From the NCBI RefSeq assembly GCF_920984735.1, contig NZ_CAKLBU010000006.1:1-64000 (forward strand): 64,000 nt of DNA, given 5' to 3'. The translations under genes and the position numbers were made by a program. This document shows, piece after piece, positions 1 to 8,809 of the stretch. Below the pieces are notes generated by a model that was not told the origin of the DNA, made no database searches, and saw nothing but the letters and a program-made list of their open reading frames with translations. Position 1 is the first letter of the stretch. Every line of letters begins with the position of its first letter. The stretch comes from Pedobacter sp. Leaf250. Lineage in GTDB: Bacteria; Bacteroidota; Bacteroidia; Sphingobacteriales; Sphingobacteriaceae.

Positions 1-190
1 CTCCTTCGTCTATCCTTTTGTTTTATCCAGGCTCGCTCTGCGGCCTTAAGTACTGTTCAGACTCCTGAGAATAAAATCGTGTGGGCTAAACCTTTTTTAC
101 GGTATAACTCAAAGTTTACCTAGCCTCGAATGGCCTCACACGAACAGTCAATATATTTTGCATAACAACAATATAATGACCTTTTTAAAA
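1..190. other. Structured non-coding stretch, possible small RNA
   Basis: No convincing reading frame was found here. The stretch folds strongly: ACTGTTC at 52-58 pairs with GAACAGT at 142-148, CGTGTG at 78-83 with CACACG at 137-142, and GGCTA at 84-88 with TAGCC at 121-125. The result is a long rod with one large one-sided bulge at about 59-77. A 6S-like or other regulatory RNA is possible. No motif of RNase P, tmRNA or SRP RNA was recognised, so the family and strand remain open. Confidence 0.3.
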
Positions 191-205
191 TTCTCAGTAA
201 AAATA

Positions 206-232
206 AAAGGCCTCAAATAAATTGAGACCTTT
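206..232 (-). terminator. Rho-independent terminator of the GH109 gene
   Basis: Arms at 206-216 and 222-232 pair over 11 positions with one C/A mismatch and a 5-nt loop. On the minus strand the hairpin is followed by a T-rich run. It lies about 130 bases downstream of the GH109-type gene. It could also stop plus-strand transcription from the structured element at 1-190. Confidence 0.6.
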
Positions 233-365
233 AAAAATTTAAAATAATTACTTTGACATCAGTTCAAACAAATGATTTTGAAAAACCATTAAACTGAAAT
301 TAGTAAGAATATATTCATTTTGTAATAAATTCCATATTCTAAACTTATTCCTGTACAGGTCATCA

Positions 366-1718
366 TTAATAGTCGTCGTTAAACGCAAAAATAGGTTTTC
401 TACTCATCCATTTACCACCCGTAAAATCAGGAAATTCTACAGTTTCATTTCCCAACTCGATAGACTGTTCGCTTAATGGCGTAATGGCACTCCACGAGGC
501 AGCATCGTAAACATCTAATGGAGTTGTTTGATTTCTCTTTGCCGATTCTATAAATGCATGAATTACAAAGAAATCCATACCACCATGCCCAGCTCCTTGT
601 GCATCATTTCCATATTTCTTCCATAATGGATGATCGTATTTTTCTAGCCATTCTTTTGCAGTATCCCATGCGTGTGGTTTGCTTACACCTTCTACATAAA
701 TGCTTTTATTTACATCCATCCATAAACCTTTTGTGCCTTGAAAACGAAAACCTAAAGAATATGGTCGTGGCAAATTGGTATCATGCTGCAAAATAATGGT
801 TTCTCCATTTGCACAATCGATTGTGGTGGTTACGATATCTCCTAATCTGAAATTCACTTTCGCATTTGGATGCCCTGCACCGCCTTTCTCTACAATATAA
901 TTGTGTAAGCCACGCGATTTAGTGGCAAATGAATTTAACTTTAAAAACCTATTTCCACGATTTATGTCAATACATTGCGCTATCGGCCCAACGCCATGTG
1001 TTGGATACAAATCGCCATTGCGATGAACAGAATGGTTTGTTCTCCATTTGGCTTCAGAAAATCCTTTTTCACCAAACTCTACTCCATGTCCGTAAGGATT
1101 AACACCATCGTTAAATTTAACCTCTCTTAAATCGTGTTGATAACCACCTTGAAAATGAATCATCTCACCAAATACACCCTGACGAACCATATTTAGTGCG
1201 GCAAGAACATCTCTTCGGTAACAAACATTTTCCAACATCATTACATTTGCATTTCCTTTTTCTGCAGCATGAACCACATCCCAATGATCTTGCAGGTTAA
1301 TCCCCAACGAAACCTCGGTGCCAACATATTTAATTCCGGCATCAATAGCGCCAATAATCATAGGTTTATGTAGCTCCCATGGTGTAGAAATAATTACTGC
1401 TTTAATTCCCTTTGTTTCAAGCATCTTTTTCCAAACGTTTTCATTGCCAGTGAAAATTTTTGGCATTGGCTTTCCACTTTTTGCAATTATCGCTTTACTC
1501 ATCGTCAACATTCTGTCGTCTATATCGCAAATTGCTACCAAATCAACATCATTCCTTTTTAACAGTAAATCCAAATGATTTTGACCACGCAACCCCACAC
1601 CGATCATTACCACTTTAATTTTATCTTCACTAGACGATGCAAAAATCGATTGGTCTGGAACTGCAGCAAATGCGGCCGTAGTTAATCCTGCATTTCTAAC
1701 AAACTGTCTTCTATTCAT
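366..1718 (-). CDS. GH109-type alpha-N-acetylgalactosaminidase (Gfo/Idh/MocA fold)
   Basis: This 450-residue protein has an N-terminal twin-arginine-type leader (MNRRQFVRN, then a hydrophobic AAFAA stretch), so export through Tat is likely. A Rossmann dinucleotide-binding domain follows, with the motif VGLRGQNH at about residue 41. The segments ENVCYRRD, GGYQHDLR, YPTHGVGP and DINRGNR, and the C-terminal FNDDY, match what I remember of Elizabethkingia NagA. That enzyme is the GH109 prototype, which cleaves alpha-GalNAc by an NAD-dependent elimination mechanism. Length is normal for the family. The gene is divergent from a LacI-type regulator with an AAACGTTT palindrome between them, which suggests induction by a sugar. 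Other Gfo/Idh/MocA proteins have other substrates, so activity on GalNAc is inferred from similarity. Confidence 0.85.
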   Translation of the reverse strand: MNRRQFVRNAGLTTAAFAAVPDQSIFASSSEDKIKVVMIGVGLRGQNHLDLLLKRNDVDLVAICDIDDRMLTMSKAIIAKSGKPMPKIFTGNENVWKKMLETKGIKAVIISTPWELHKPMIIGAIDAGIKYVGTEVSLGINLQDHWDVVHAAEKGNANVMMLENVCYRRDVLAALNMVRQGVFGEMIHFQGGYQHDLREVKFNDGVNPYGHGVEFGEKGFSEAKWRTNHSVHRNGDLYPTHGVGPIAQCIDINRGNRFLKLNSFATKSRGLHNYIVEKGGAGHPNAKVNFRLGDIVTTTIDCANGETIILQHDTNLPRPYSLGFRFQGTKGLWMDVNKSIYVEGVSKPHAWDTAKEWLEKYDHPLWKKYGNDAQGAGHGGMDFFVIHAFIESAKRNQTTPLDVYDAASWSAITPLSEQSIELGNETVEFPDFTGGKWMSRKPIFAFNDDY

Positions 1719-1814
1719 AAAGCTTATACATTTTGAGTTATTACCATTTTAAAAGATATTCGAATGTATTGATATTTAAATGTTCATTAAAAGAAATGTG
1801 TTAAAAAAACAACG

Positions 1815-1824
1815 CAAACGTTTG
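1815..1824. promoter_or_regulatory. LacI-type operator palindrome
   Basis: CAAACGTTTG is a perfect 10-bp palindrome with the central CG typical of LacI/GalR operators. It lies 47 bases before the lacI-type start and 96 bases before the GH109 start, so it could control both divergent genes. The same 10-mer recurs at 2894-2903. Confidence 0.6.
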
Positions 1825-1871
1825 ATTAATTTCGTATTATTACATCACGAAGAAGTAGTTTACCAGGCAAA

Positions 1872-2888
1872 ATGCAATCCAAACCAACCACTATAAAAGA
1901 AATAGCAAGGCTTTTGAATATTTCTCCTTCTAGCGTTTCTAGAGGCTTACACGATCATCCTAGTATTGGAGCTGTAACCAGAGAAAAAATAAAGCAGTTG
2001 GCTAAATCACTTAATTATGAGCCAAATAATGCAGCTATACTATTTCAAAAAGGCAAAACGTATACCATTGGCGTAATCTTACCCGAATTATCGGAACACT
2101 TTTTTTCGACAGCTATATCTGCAATTGAAGACGAGGCCCTGAAGAAAAATTATACGGTAATTTTTGCTCAATCTCATGATGATTATGATCAGGAAGTAAA
2201 ACTGGTAGACAAGATGAAAAACCAACGGGTGGATGGCTTACTTGTTTCCATAAGTAAAGACACTTCTAAATTTGATCATTTTGAAAAGTTAAATTCCTTT
2301 AATATTCCAGTTGTATTTTTTGATCGCATTCCTCCATTTAAAAACGTTCATTATGTTGCCTGTAGTTTGGAAAGTGCAACGGTGAAAGCGATAAATTATC
2401 TACTAAAAAAAGGTCACCGAAGCATTGGAATGATTAACGGACCGGCCACATTATTTGCTAGTGAAGAAAGAAAAGATGGTTATATGCAAGCCATTACCTT
2501 TAATAGACTAAAATTCGACCCTTCGTTAATTGTAAATTGTGATCTAACAGAGAAAGGCACCATAGAAGCAGCAAACCAGTTTTTGAATCACAAACGGAAA
2601 CCTACAGCAATTGTAACCTTTAACGATTATGTTGCCCTATTCTTAATAAAACATTTTAAGCAACTTAATGTGATTAATGATTTTGATGTAGTTAGTTATG
2701 CAAATCTACCCATCATCAGTTATTTGGATCACTCACCGGTTGCGTCAGTAGAGCAATATCCTTACCTGCAAGGGCAAAAAGCTGCAAATATTCTTTTAGA
2801 TTTAATTAGCAGCCCCAATTTGCAAAATCAGGCTTTTTACAATACCATAGTAGAATCAGATTTGGTTGTGAATGATGAGAAATATTAA
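1872..2888 (+). CDS. LacI/GalR family transcriptional regulator
   Basis: This 338-residue regulator has an N-terminal LacI helix-turn-helix (TTIKEIARLLNISPSSVSR, residues about 6-24) and a hinge region ending near residue 60. A periplasmic-binding-protein-like sensor domain begins at YTIGVILPEL and continues through VDGLLVSISK and VVFFDRIPP. Length is normal for the family. The gene is divergent from the GH109-type gene and is flanked on both sides by the palindrome CAAACGTTTG, its probable operator. The ligand is unknown; a sugar released by the neighbouring glycosidase is the simplest guess. Confidence 0.93.
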   Translation: MQSKPTTIKEIARLLNISPSSVSRGLHDHPSIGAVTREKIKQLAKSLNYEPNNAAILFQKGKTYTIGVILPELSEHFFSTAISAIEDEALKKNYTVIFAQSHDDYDQEVKLVDKMKNQRVDGLLVSISKDTSKFDHFEKLNSFNIPVVFFDRIPPFKNVHYVACSLESATVKAINYLLKKGHRSIGMINGPATLFASEERKDGYMQAITFNRLKFDPSLIVNCDLTEKGTIEAANQFLNHKRKPTAIVTFNDYVALFLIKHFKQLNVINDFDVVSYANLPIISYLDHSPVASVEQYPYLQGQKAANILLDLISSPNLQNQAFYNTIVESDLVVNDEKY

Positions 2889-2908
2889 CCACACAAACGT
2901 TTGCGTGG
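2889..2908. promoter_or_regulatory. Operator-like palindrome that is also a terminator hairpin
   Basis: A near-perfect 20-bp palindrome (one mismatched pair) has CAAACGTTTG at its centre, at 2894-2903. It fills the 24-base gap between the convergent LacI and AraC genes and is followed by AGTTTTAACTTTT on the plus strand. The position favours a shared terminator. The core is identical to the operator upstream of the lacI-type gene, so a second binding site for DNA looping is also possible. Confidence 0.5.
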
Positions 2909-2912
2909 AGTT

Positions 2913-3845
2913 TTAACTTTTGTTTAAACTGCCGGGCAAAACCTTGTAAAGTTTTTTAAAGGCATAAATGAAATGTTGAGGGTTCTTGTACCCTACTAAA
3001 TATGAAACTTCGTTAACGCTTTTCTTCTCTTGAGATAAATAATGGTATGCCTGCTCCATTCGAATTTTATACAAATAGCCAAAAACAGTATAACCTGTAA
3101 TTTCTTTAAATCCTTTTTTAAGCTTGTAATCGTTAATGCCCACCTTTCGAGATAATTCGACTAGAGATTTTGGTTTCTGAATATCTGCCTCCACCATCTG
3201 TTTGGCCAATAAAATCTTTTCAACATCATCTCGTTTAATCAGGAAATTTGCAGGTTTATTACGTTGATCTATGTAATGTATAATCAGTTCGAATATTTTA
3301 GATTCAATAAACAATCTGTTTGCTCTACCAACATATTTTGAATTAATAATCGATTGTAATAAAAGTTCCATTTCTGGCTCAACAATGTTTTCTTTGGGAA
3401 ATGATTCTTGTATGAATTTTGTATCTGCAATTCTTTGATAATACGATGGCGTAAGTTGAATATGTAAGTATTTTAATTTACCATCAACACTAACAATTGT
3501 ATTGCTTAATTGTCCTTGAGCAATGTGTTGTTGTTTTGAAGTTAACTTATAAAAATCCTCTGCTGCTTTGTTACTATGAAAATTGAGCTCACCTTCCATA
3601 CAGTAAAGAAATCCAATATTATCGTAAGTTGAAGTATATTTAAAATCTCTAGCTATATCTGTCATAATTTCTGTAATGGTGATATGAATTCCCTCGAACC
3701 ATTTTTCACTAATCTGCAACTGGTAATCAACTCCAATTATTTCGCGATTATTCTCATCAATATCTTTTGGTACTTCGAAATTATAGGGATAGGAATTTGT
3801 ATAAATAATTTCTCCGCTAGCATAGTCTGATATTGTTATTCCCAT
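2913..3845 (-). CDS. AraC family transcriptional regulator
   Basis: This 310-residue protein carries a C-terminal AraC double helix-turn-helix at about residues 210-305. Recognisable parts are LVELSRKVGINDYKLKKGF, the linker FGYLYKIRMEQAYHYL, and VNEVSYLVGYKNPQHFIYAF. The N-terminal 200 residues form a sensor region without a recognised family. The gene is divergent from the TonB receptor and HmuY-type lipoprotein, with about 100 bases between the starts, so it probably controls that operon. This layout resembles PchR/YbtA-type regulators of siderophore receptors. The ligand could be heme or an iron signal, which is inferred from context. Confidence 0.9.
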   Translation of the reverse strand: MGITISDYASGEIIYTNSYPYNFEVPKDIDENNREIIGVDYQLQISEKWFEGIHITITEIMTDIARDFKYTSTYDNIGFLYCMEGELNFHSNKAAEDFYKLTSKQQHIAQGQLSNTIVSVDGKLKYLHIQLTPSYYQRIADTKFIQESFPKENIVEPEMELLLQSIINSKYVGRANRLFIESKIFELIIHYIDQRNKPANFLIKRDDVEKILLAKQMVEADIQKPKSLVELSRKVGINDYKLKKGFKEITGYTVFGYLYKIRMEQAYHYLSQEKKSVNEVSYLVGYKNPQHFIYAFKKLYKVLPGSLNKS

Positions 3846-3907
3846 TTCTTTTTAATCCGTTTTACGGCATTTATTATCCGTATGGCGTTATCTGATGTTT
3901 CTGATTA

Positions 3908-3927
3908 TGCACAAATTTGCACAATTA
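3908..3927 (+). promoter_or_regulatory. Tandem direct repeat, candidate AraC site
   Basis: TGCACAAATT is followed immediately by TGCACAATTA. The pair lies 21-40 bases before the TonB-receptor start, between it and the divergent AraC gene. AraC-family proteins usually bind direct repeats, so this is a candidate site. It is short and A/T-rich, so chance is not excluded. Confidence 0.35.
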
Positions 3928-3947
3928 TTTATAATTAGTCTAAATAA

Positions 3948-6026
3948 ATGAAAATATATTTATCGTTTGTGTTATTGCTATGCGGATTTGTAGTTGTGGC
4001 TCAAGAAATTAAAAGAGATACCACCAAGACTACCGATTTAAAAGATGTTGTAGTAACGGGACAGTTTATCCCTCAATCATTAAAAAACTCTGTTTATAAC
4101 GTTAGAACCATTAGTGCAGAAAAAATCAGACTTCGCGGAGCAGTAAACCTTCAGCAAGTTTTAAATACCGAATTAGGTTTTAGATTTAGTAATGATTTAA
4201 CATTAGGAACTACTGATGTAACCATTATGGGCATGACAGGTAGAAATGTGAAAGTTTTACTTGATGGTGTACCGATGATAGACCGATCGGATACAAGGGA
4301 AAGTTTAAACCAAATCGATATTAATACCATTGAACGGATTGAAATTGTAGAAGGACCAATGTCGGTAATTTATGGTGCTGATGCCTTGGCTGGAGTAATT
4401 AACATTATTACAAAAAAAGCGGGAAAATCACTTCTAAATATTACTGCAAGAATACAAGAAGAAACTGTTGGAAAAGAATATAAAGCATTTTCTGATAAAG
4501 GGAACCATGTTCAAAATGTTGGCATAAGCTGGCAAAATAATGGGTGGAGTGCTTTAGTTGGACTTACGCATAACGATTTTGCAGGGTGGAATATTAAACC
4601 GAGTACAACTTCAAGAGATATTGTTGATCAGGATTTAGCAAGTGGCAATCGATGGAAACCTAAAGAACAATGGCTTGCCAATACTAAAATTGGTTATAGA
4701 AATAATAACTTCAATATCTGGTATCGGCTGGATGGTTTACAGGAGGAAATTATCAGTCGTGGTGGAATGAACCCTCTGAATTATATTGCAGAATGGCAAA
4801 CTTACAAAACCAAGCGATATACCAATCAACTACAATCTGAATGGAGATTAAATCCATCGCTTCAAATTACTGCAATAGCTGGATATTCTGATTTACAACG
4901 GTTAACAAAAACCATTAACCACAATTTTAGTACAGGCGCTGATGCTTTAAGTACTGAACAAGGTAAACAAGATACTGCTAAATTTAATTCAACCATTTTC
5001 AGAACCACGGCACAATACGTATTGAATCCAAAGATTTCATTTCAACCCGGTTTTGAATTTAATAGGGATGCAGCGAGTGGGCAACGGATTAATGGTTCGC
5101 CGGTAATTAATGATTACGCATTTTTTTTCAGCTCAGAAATCAAACCAACTGAAGGGATAAACATCAGGCCTGGTTTGAGATTTATTAAAAATTCCATATA
5201 CCCTGCTCCTCCCATCATTCCATCATTAAATACCAAGTTTACTTTAAGTGAAAACTTCGATTTAAGATTGGCCTATGCCAAAGGATTTAGATCTCCAGCA
5301 TTAAGGGAATTATATTATGATTTTGTTGATGCCAGTCATAACATCATCGGCAATCCGAATTTAAAGGCAGAAGAATCAAATAGTTTTAATGGTTCAATAA
5401 CCTGGGCTGGATTAAAAAGAGATGAATTACAATTTCGTTCTACTTTGGCGGGTTTTTATAATCTTTTTAAAAACCGAATAACATTTGCGCAATCGGCACA
5501 AGATGCAACGATAACAACCCTATTTAATGTTACAAAATTCAAAACAACCGGCTTTACTTTAGACAATACCATTATCTATAAAAACCTAAATGCCACTATC
5601 GGAGCATCATATATTGGTAGATATAATGATCAACTTGAAAACAATCCAAATTTAGCGATTCCAGAATTTGCCTGGTCGCCAGAGGTTACAGCTACTTTAC
5701 TTTACAATTTTCCCCAGATAAAAGGAAATATAAGTTTGTTCTATAAATATTCCGGAGCTGTACCAAGTTATCAAAGTACAGCTAATAGTGCTACAGAATA
5801 TCAATTGGTTGAGATCGGTGGCTTTAGCCTGGCAGATTTAATGTTGAATAAAAACTTCTATAAATACATTACCCTCAACGCTGGAGTAAAAAACATATTT
5901 AACGTAACCCAACTAAGCAATACTTCAACTGCATCTGGTGGTGCTCACAGTACAGGTGGCGGTGCTGTACCATACAGTTATGGTCGCTCTTACGTGCTCG
6001 GATTAACTTTTAACTGGAATAAATAA
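3948..6026 (+). CDS. TonB-dependent outer-membrane receptor, probably for heme
   Basis: This 692-residue protein has a signal peptide (LSFVLLLCGFVVVAQ) and a TonB-box-like LKDVVVTGQ at about residue 31. A plug domain (VLLDGVPMIDR, IEIVEGPMSVIYGADALAG) and a 22-strand type beta-barrel follow. FRSPALREL, a histidine (ASHN) and NPNLKAEES reproduce the FRAP...H...NPNL box of heme and hemoglobin receptors. There is no N-terminal carboxypeptidase-like domain, so it is not a SusC-type transporter. The downstream HmuY-type gene begins 24 bases after this stop, which supports heme as ligand. Siderophore receptors are the main alternative. Confidence 0.88.
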   Translation: MKIYLSFVLLLCGFVVVAQEIKRDTTKTTDLKDVVVTGQFIPQSLKNSVYNVRTISAEKIRLRGAVNLQQVLNTELGFRFSNDLTLGTTDVTIMGMTGRNVKVLLDGVPMIDRSDTRESLNQIDINTIERIEIVEGPMSVIYGADALAGVINIITKKAGKSLLNITARIQEETVGKEYKAFSDKGNHVQNVGISWQNNGWSALVGLTHNDFAGWNIKPSTTSRDIVDQDLASGNRWKPKEQWLANTKIGYRNNNFNIWYRLDGLQEEIISRGGMNPLNYIAEWQTYKTKRYTNQLQSEWRLNPSLQITAIAGYSDLQRLTKTINHNFSTGADALSTEQGKQDTAKFNSTIFRTTAQYVLNPKISFQPGFEFNRDAASGQRINGSPVINDYAFFFSSEIKPTEGINIRPGLRFIKNSIYPAPPIIPSLNTKFTLSENFDLRLAYAKGFRSPALRELYYDFVDASHNIIGNPNLKAEESNSFNGSITWAGLKRDELQFRSTLAGFYNLFKNRITFAQSAQDATITTLFNVTKFKTTGFTLDNTIIYKNLNATIGASYIGRYNDQLENNPNLAIPEFAWSPEVTATLLYNFPQIKGNISLFYKYSGAVPSYQSTANSATEYQLVEIGGFSLADLMLNKNFYKYITLNAGVKNIFNVTQLSNTSTASGGAHSTGGGAVPYSYGRSYVLGLTFNWNK

Positions 6027-6050
6027 TTTTTAAACACAATAATTAAAAAC

Positions 6051-7085
6051 ATGAATAAACTTAACTCAATGATTGCAATCGCTGCTTTAACGATCTCGTT
6101 TACAGCCTGTAAGAAAACGTCTGAAGAACCCATAATTGTCGTACCACCATCAGATGGTGCCACGCTTACACTAAGTGGCAAAACCGCAGAATCAAATTAT
6201 GCTAATATTGTTTATGCAGATTTAAGCACAGATAAATCAGCCGTTGCAGATAGAAAAAGTTTTAATTTTGGTTTAACATCAGATAGCCGTTTTAGGGTTG
6301 TATTAAATGCAGCTTATCAAACTACTGCTGTAGTAACCACTAAAACTGACATTGCCACCGTTACAGTATCAGATCCTGGTACAACTGTAAATCTAAATCA
6401 TGACATTACTGATCCTGCAACAGTTTCACTTGTAGATAATTGGGATGGTGATATTACTAAAACAGCCATTCCTGAAATTAGCGCAACTGATGCTGAAAAT
6501 AAAGTTTTCCTAATCAGTTTTGAAGGTAGTAAAGACAAGGATAAATGGTTTAAGATAAAAATTAGCCGAAATGGCGCTGGCTATAAAATTCAATACGCAA
6601 GATTAGGTGAAACTGCAATCAAAACTTTAGATGTTGCTAAAAATGCTGATTTTAATCTTGTCTTCGTTTCATTGGAAAATAATAAAACAGTAACCGCGGA
6701 ACCTAAAAAATCAGAATGGGATTTAGCGTGGAGCTATGGAACATATAACTCTGGCCTAGGATCGCCTTATTGGTTCCAGGATTATATTGCTATAAACAAT
6801 TTAGCGGGTGTATCTGCGGCTGAAATTTTAACGACCAGTACGTTGACTTATACAACATTTGCTGAAAGTAATTTAGCTGCATTAACATTTCTTACATCAA
6901 AAGATGCTATAGGAAGCAAATGGAGATCAACCACAGGAACAGGTATTAAAACGGATCGTTTTTATGTTGTAAAAGACAGCGCTGGTAATATTTATAAATT
7001 AAGATTTGTTAGTATGGGTGTAGGAAGCGATGGTGGCGAGCGTGGTAAACCCGTATTTGAGTATAAACTACTTAAAAAGGGATAG
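6051..7085 (+). CDS. HmuY-family heme-binding lipoprotein
   Basis: This 344-residue protein starts with a lipoprotein signal peptide ending in a lipobox (SFTAC, Cys at about residue 20), so it should be anchored in the outer membrane. The C-terminal half resembles the HmuY family, including WDLAWSYGTYN at about residues 223-233 and DYIAINNLAGVS. In Porphyromonas, HmuY takes heme from host proteins and passes it to the TonB receptor HmuR. Here the receptor gene lies just upstream in the same operon. At 344 residues it is longer than Porphyromonas HmuY, with an extra N-terminal beta-rich region of roughly 120 residues. Confidence 0.8.
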   Translation: MNKLNSMIAIAALTISFTACKKTSEEPIIVVPPSDGATLTLSGKTAESNYANIVYADLSTDKSAVADRKSFNFGLTSDSRFRVVLNAAYQTTAVVTTKTDIATVTVSDPGTTVNLNHDITDPATVSLVDNWDGDITKTAIPEISATDAENKVFLISFEGSKDKDKWFKIKISRNGAGYKIQYARLGETAIKTLDVAKNADFNLVFVSLENNKTVTAEPKKSEWDLAWSYGTYNSGLGSPYWFQDYIAINNLAGVSAAEILTTSTLTYTTFAESNLAALTFLTSKDAIGSKWRSTTGTGIKTDRFYVVKDSAGNIYKLRFVSMGVGSDGGERGKPVFEYKLLKKG

Positions 7086-7132
7086 ATGGCATAAATCACC
7101 TTAAAAAAATATGTTTTGTTAGTTGGATAGAT

Positions 7133-7151
7133 GCTCCCCGCGATGGGGAGC
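7133..7151 (+). terminator. Rho-independent terminator of the heme operon
   Basis: GCTCCCC and GGGGAGC form a 7-bp GC-rich stem with a 5-nt loop, followed by TTTATCTTTTT. It lies 47 bases after the HmuY-type stop. Confidence 0.85.
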
Positions 7152-7305
7152 TTTATCTTTTTGTAGGCCTTTTTGATTTAATTGGTTACACGTTAAAATT
7201 AGTTAACTGTCTAAATTGGTTGCCAGTTTTACTGATATATCCATAAATTACTAACACAAAATTACATAACTCCTAACCCAAAGAACCTAAAAACACCATT
7301 AAACG

Positions 7306-7339
7306 CAAAAAGGGTTTCGGCATACCGAAACCCTTTTTG
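7306..7339 (-). terminator. Terminator of the histone-like gene
   Basis: A perfect 15-bp inverted repeat with a 4-nt loop ends in a T run on either strand. It lies 17 bases beyond the stop of the small histone-like gene and may act in both directions. Confidence 0.85.
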
Positions 7340-7356
7340 TTCTTACTCGCGAAATA

Positions 7357-7536
7357 TTATTTTCCAGAGTTTTTCTTGTCAGTTACTTCTGCACGGATTT
7401 CTTGTGCTAAAACTTTAAGATCTTGCATTGCTTTACGCACACGAGTACCAGCAGCTGCATTGCCAGCATTATAAAATTTTTCTACATCTGCTTCAATCGC
7501 AGCAACAGCAGCTTTAACTTTTGAGAATTTTTCCAT
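7357..7536 (-). CDS. Hc1-like histone H1-type DNA-binding protein
   Basis: A 59-residue protein begins MEKFSKVKAAV and includes GTRVRKAMQDLKVLAQEIR. It is helical, with an alternating Lys/Glu/Ala composition, and matches the small bacterial histone H1-like (Hc1) family common in Bacteroidota. Family members are thought to bind DNA and help compact the nucleoid. The protein lacks the long lysine/alanine tail of chlamydial Hc1. It stands alone, with its own strong terminator at 7306-7339. Confidence 0.85.
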   Translation of the reverse strand: MEKFSKVKAAVAAIEADVEKFYNAGNAAAGTRVRKAMQDLKVLAQEIRAEVTDKKNSGK

Positions 7537-7718
7537 CGCTAATTGATGTTTTTAAGGTTTAAAAAATTTATTTTTTCAATAATACATATTTACTGTGAAT
7601 TAACAAGATAAAGCAAATATTAATTTGAAAGAAGTTTTGCACATTCTAACAATAAGAAAAATGCCTTTGCAGTAGTATAGATGTATTTTTCGAAATTTAT
7701 GTTGCAAATTTGAAGTGC

Positions 7719-8303
7719 CTAGTTAATCTGTTTGGATAATTTTATCAAGTTATTAAAGGTTTCATTTGCGCTTCTTATACAACGTTCATAATCAGCCTCC
7801 GGAACACTTTCATTCAATATCGACACAAACGTTTTCCATTTTGATCCAAGTTCTTCACCGTATACGCCGTAATAGTTTAATCCACCTTCGTGATTGGTAA
7901 AATTTGAATTGGCCAAAATATGCCTCTTTATCACGTTTCCACCCAATGTAGCGCCTTCTAATACATAAAGTGCTCCCAATACTTCTGTATTATTCCGTTC
8001 AGGAACATACATTTCAAAATTAACATCTGGTAATGTTAAATTGTCAATCTGCCAATATTCCAAATCTTTTTCAAGAGCAGATAATTTCAGCCTGTTCTTC
8101 ATATCTAGCTTTTCGGCTAGGTCTGTGTCGAGCATATTGGCTAACTTGTTTTCTAATCTTTGATGAATGATATAATTGATTGTTAAAAGTTTTTTATAAT
8201 TTTCAATGCTTAAAGAATTGTTCATAATTTCATTCACAAACATTAATGATTCTAGTGCTGCATGATGCTCAGCGGTTTCAGTTCTCAATAAATTGGCAAT
8301 CAT
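7719..8303 (-). CDS. bphO: Biliverdin-forming heme oxygenase (BphO type)
   Basis: The 194-residue protein matches bacterial heme oxygenases. LLRTETAEHHAALE near the N terminus carries the proximal heme-ligand histidine (His14 by consensus), and GALYVLEGATLGGNVI is the conserved distal-helix segment. The enzyme opens heme to biliverdin, iron and CO in the cytoplasm. It lies downstream of a response regulator and a bacteriophytochrome on the same strand, so its job is probably to supply the biliverdin chromophore. A hairpin at 8343-8371 separates it from the response regulator, so it may be read partly from its own promoter. A role in using imported heme iron is also possible, given the nearby heme receptor. 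Confidence 0.88.
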   Translation of the reverse strand: MIANLLRTETAEHHAALESLMFVNEIMNNSLSIENYKKLLTINYIIHQRLENKLANMLDTDLAEKLDMKNRLKLSALEKDLEYWQIDNLTLPDVNFEMYVPERNNTEVLGALYVLEGATLGGNVIKRHILANSNFTNHEGGLNYYGVYGEELGSKWKTFVSILNESVPEADYERCIRSANETFNNLIKLSKQIN

Positions 8304-8342
8304 AATTGGGAAATTATCTAAAATTAAAAGGTGTAAAAAAGA

Positions 8343-8371
8343 AAAGATTCGAATGGAAAATTCGAATCTTT
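8343..8371 (-). terminator. Hairpin between response regulator and heme oxygenase genes
   Basis: Perfect 11-bp arms (AAAGATTCGAA and its complement) enclose a 7-nt loop, between the response-regulator stop at 8390 and the heme-oxygenase start at 8303. It could end or attenuate the phytochrome transcript. Confidence 0.6.
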
Positions 8372-8389
8372 ATAAAAATATATCAATAA

Positions 8390-8806
8390 TTAATTTAATC
8401 GTAAATGCTGGTTAAACCAAAAATCGTGTACCGAGTGTACGCATTTTATAAGGTTATCATAGCCATCAGGTTTAGTTAAATAGGCATTTGCACCAAATTC
8501 AATAGATGCCTTAACATCATCCGGATTATCTGATGTAGAGAATAAAATTACTGGCACCGATTTTAAGTAAGGAATATCTCTAATAAACTTTAATAAATCT
8601 AAACCAGATAATCCTGGCAAGTTTAAATCCAATAATATTAATTTAGGCTTCGTTTTAGTATCAGCAAAAGCTTGTAATTTTGCTAATGCTTCTTTACCAT
8701 CTTCTACAATACTTAAATTTAAAGTCTCTTTAACTTCTTGTACGGCATTTTGCATAAAAAATGCATAATCCATATCGTCTTCCACATAAAATATATCTGG
8801 CGTCAT
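8390..8806 (-). CDS. Single-domain response regulator partnered with phytochrome
   Basis: This 138-residue protein is one CheY-like receiver domain with no output domain. It has the acidic pocket (YVEDDMDY), the phosphorylation Asp in LILLDLNLPGLSG, the Ser/Thr position in FSTSD and the conserved Lys in YLTKPDG. It begins three bases after the stop of the bacteriophytochrome kinase, so the two are almost certainly co-transcribed. It resembles the Rcp1 type of phytochrome-linked regulators, which pass phosphate by protein contacts instead of binding DNA. Confidence 0.93.
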   Translation of the reverse strand: MTPDIFYVEDDMDYAFFMQNAVQEVKETLNLSIVEDGKEALAKLQAFADTKTKPKLILLDLNLPGLSGLDLLKFIRDIPYLKSVPVILFSTSDNPDDVKASIEFGANAYLTKPDGYDNLIKCVHSVHDFWFNQHLRLN

Positions 8807-8809
8807 CTT

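Noticed and set aside
1..190. RNase P, tmRNA or SRP RNA at the window start
   Set aside because: The diagnostic core sequences of these RNAs were looked for on both strands and not found.
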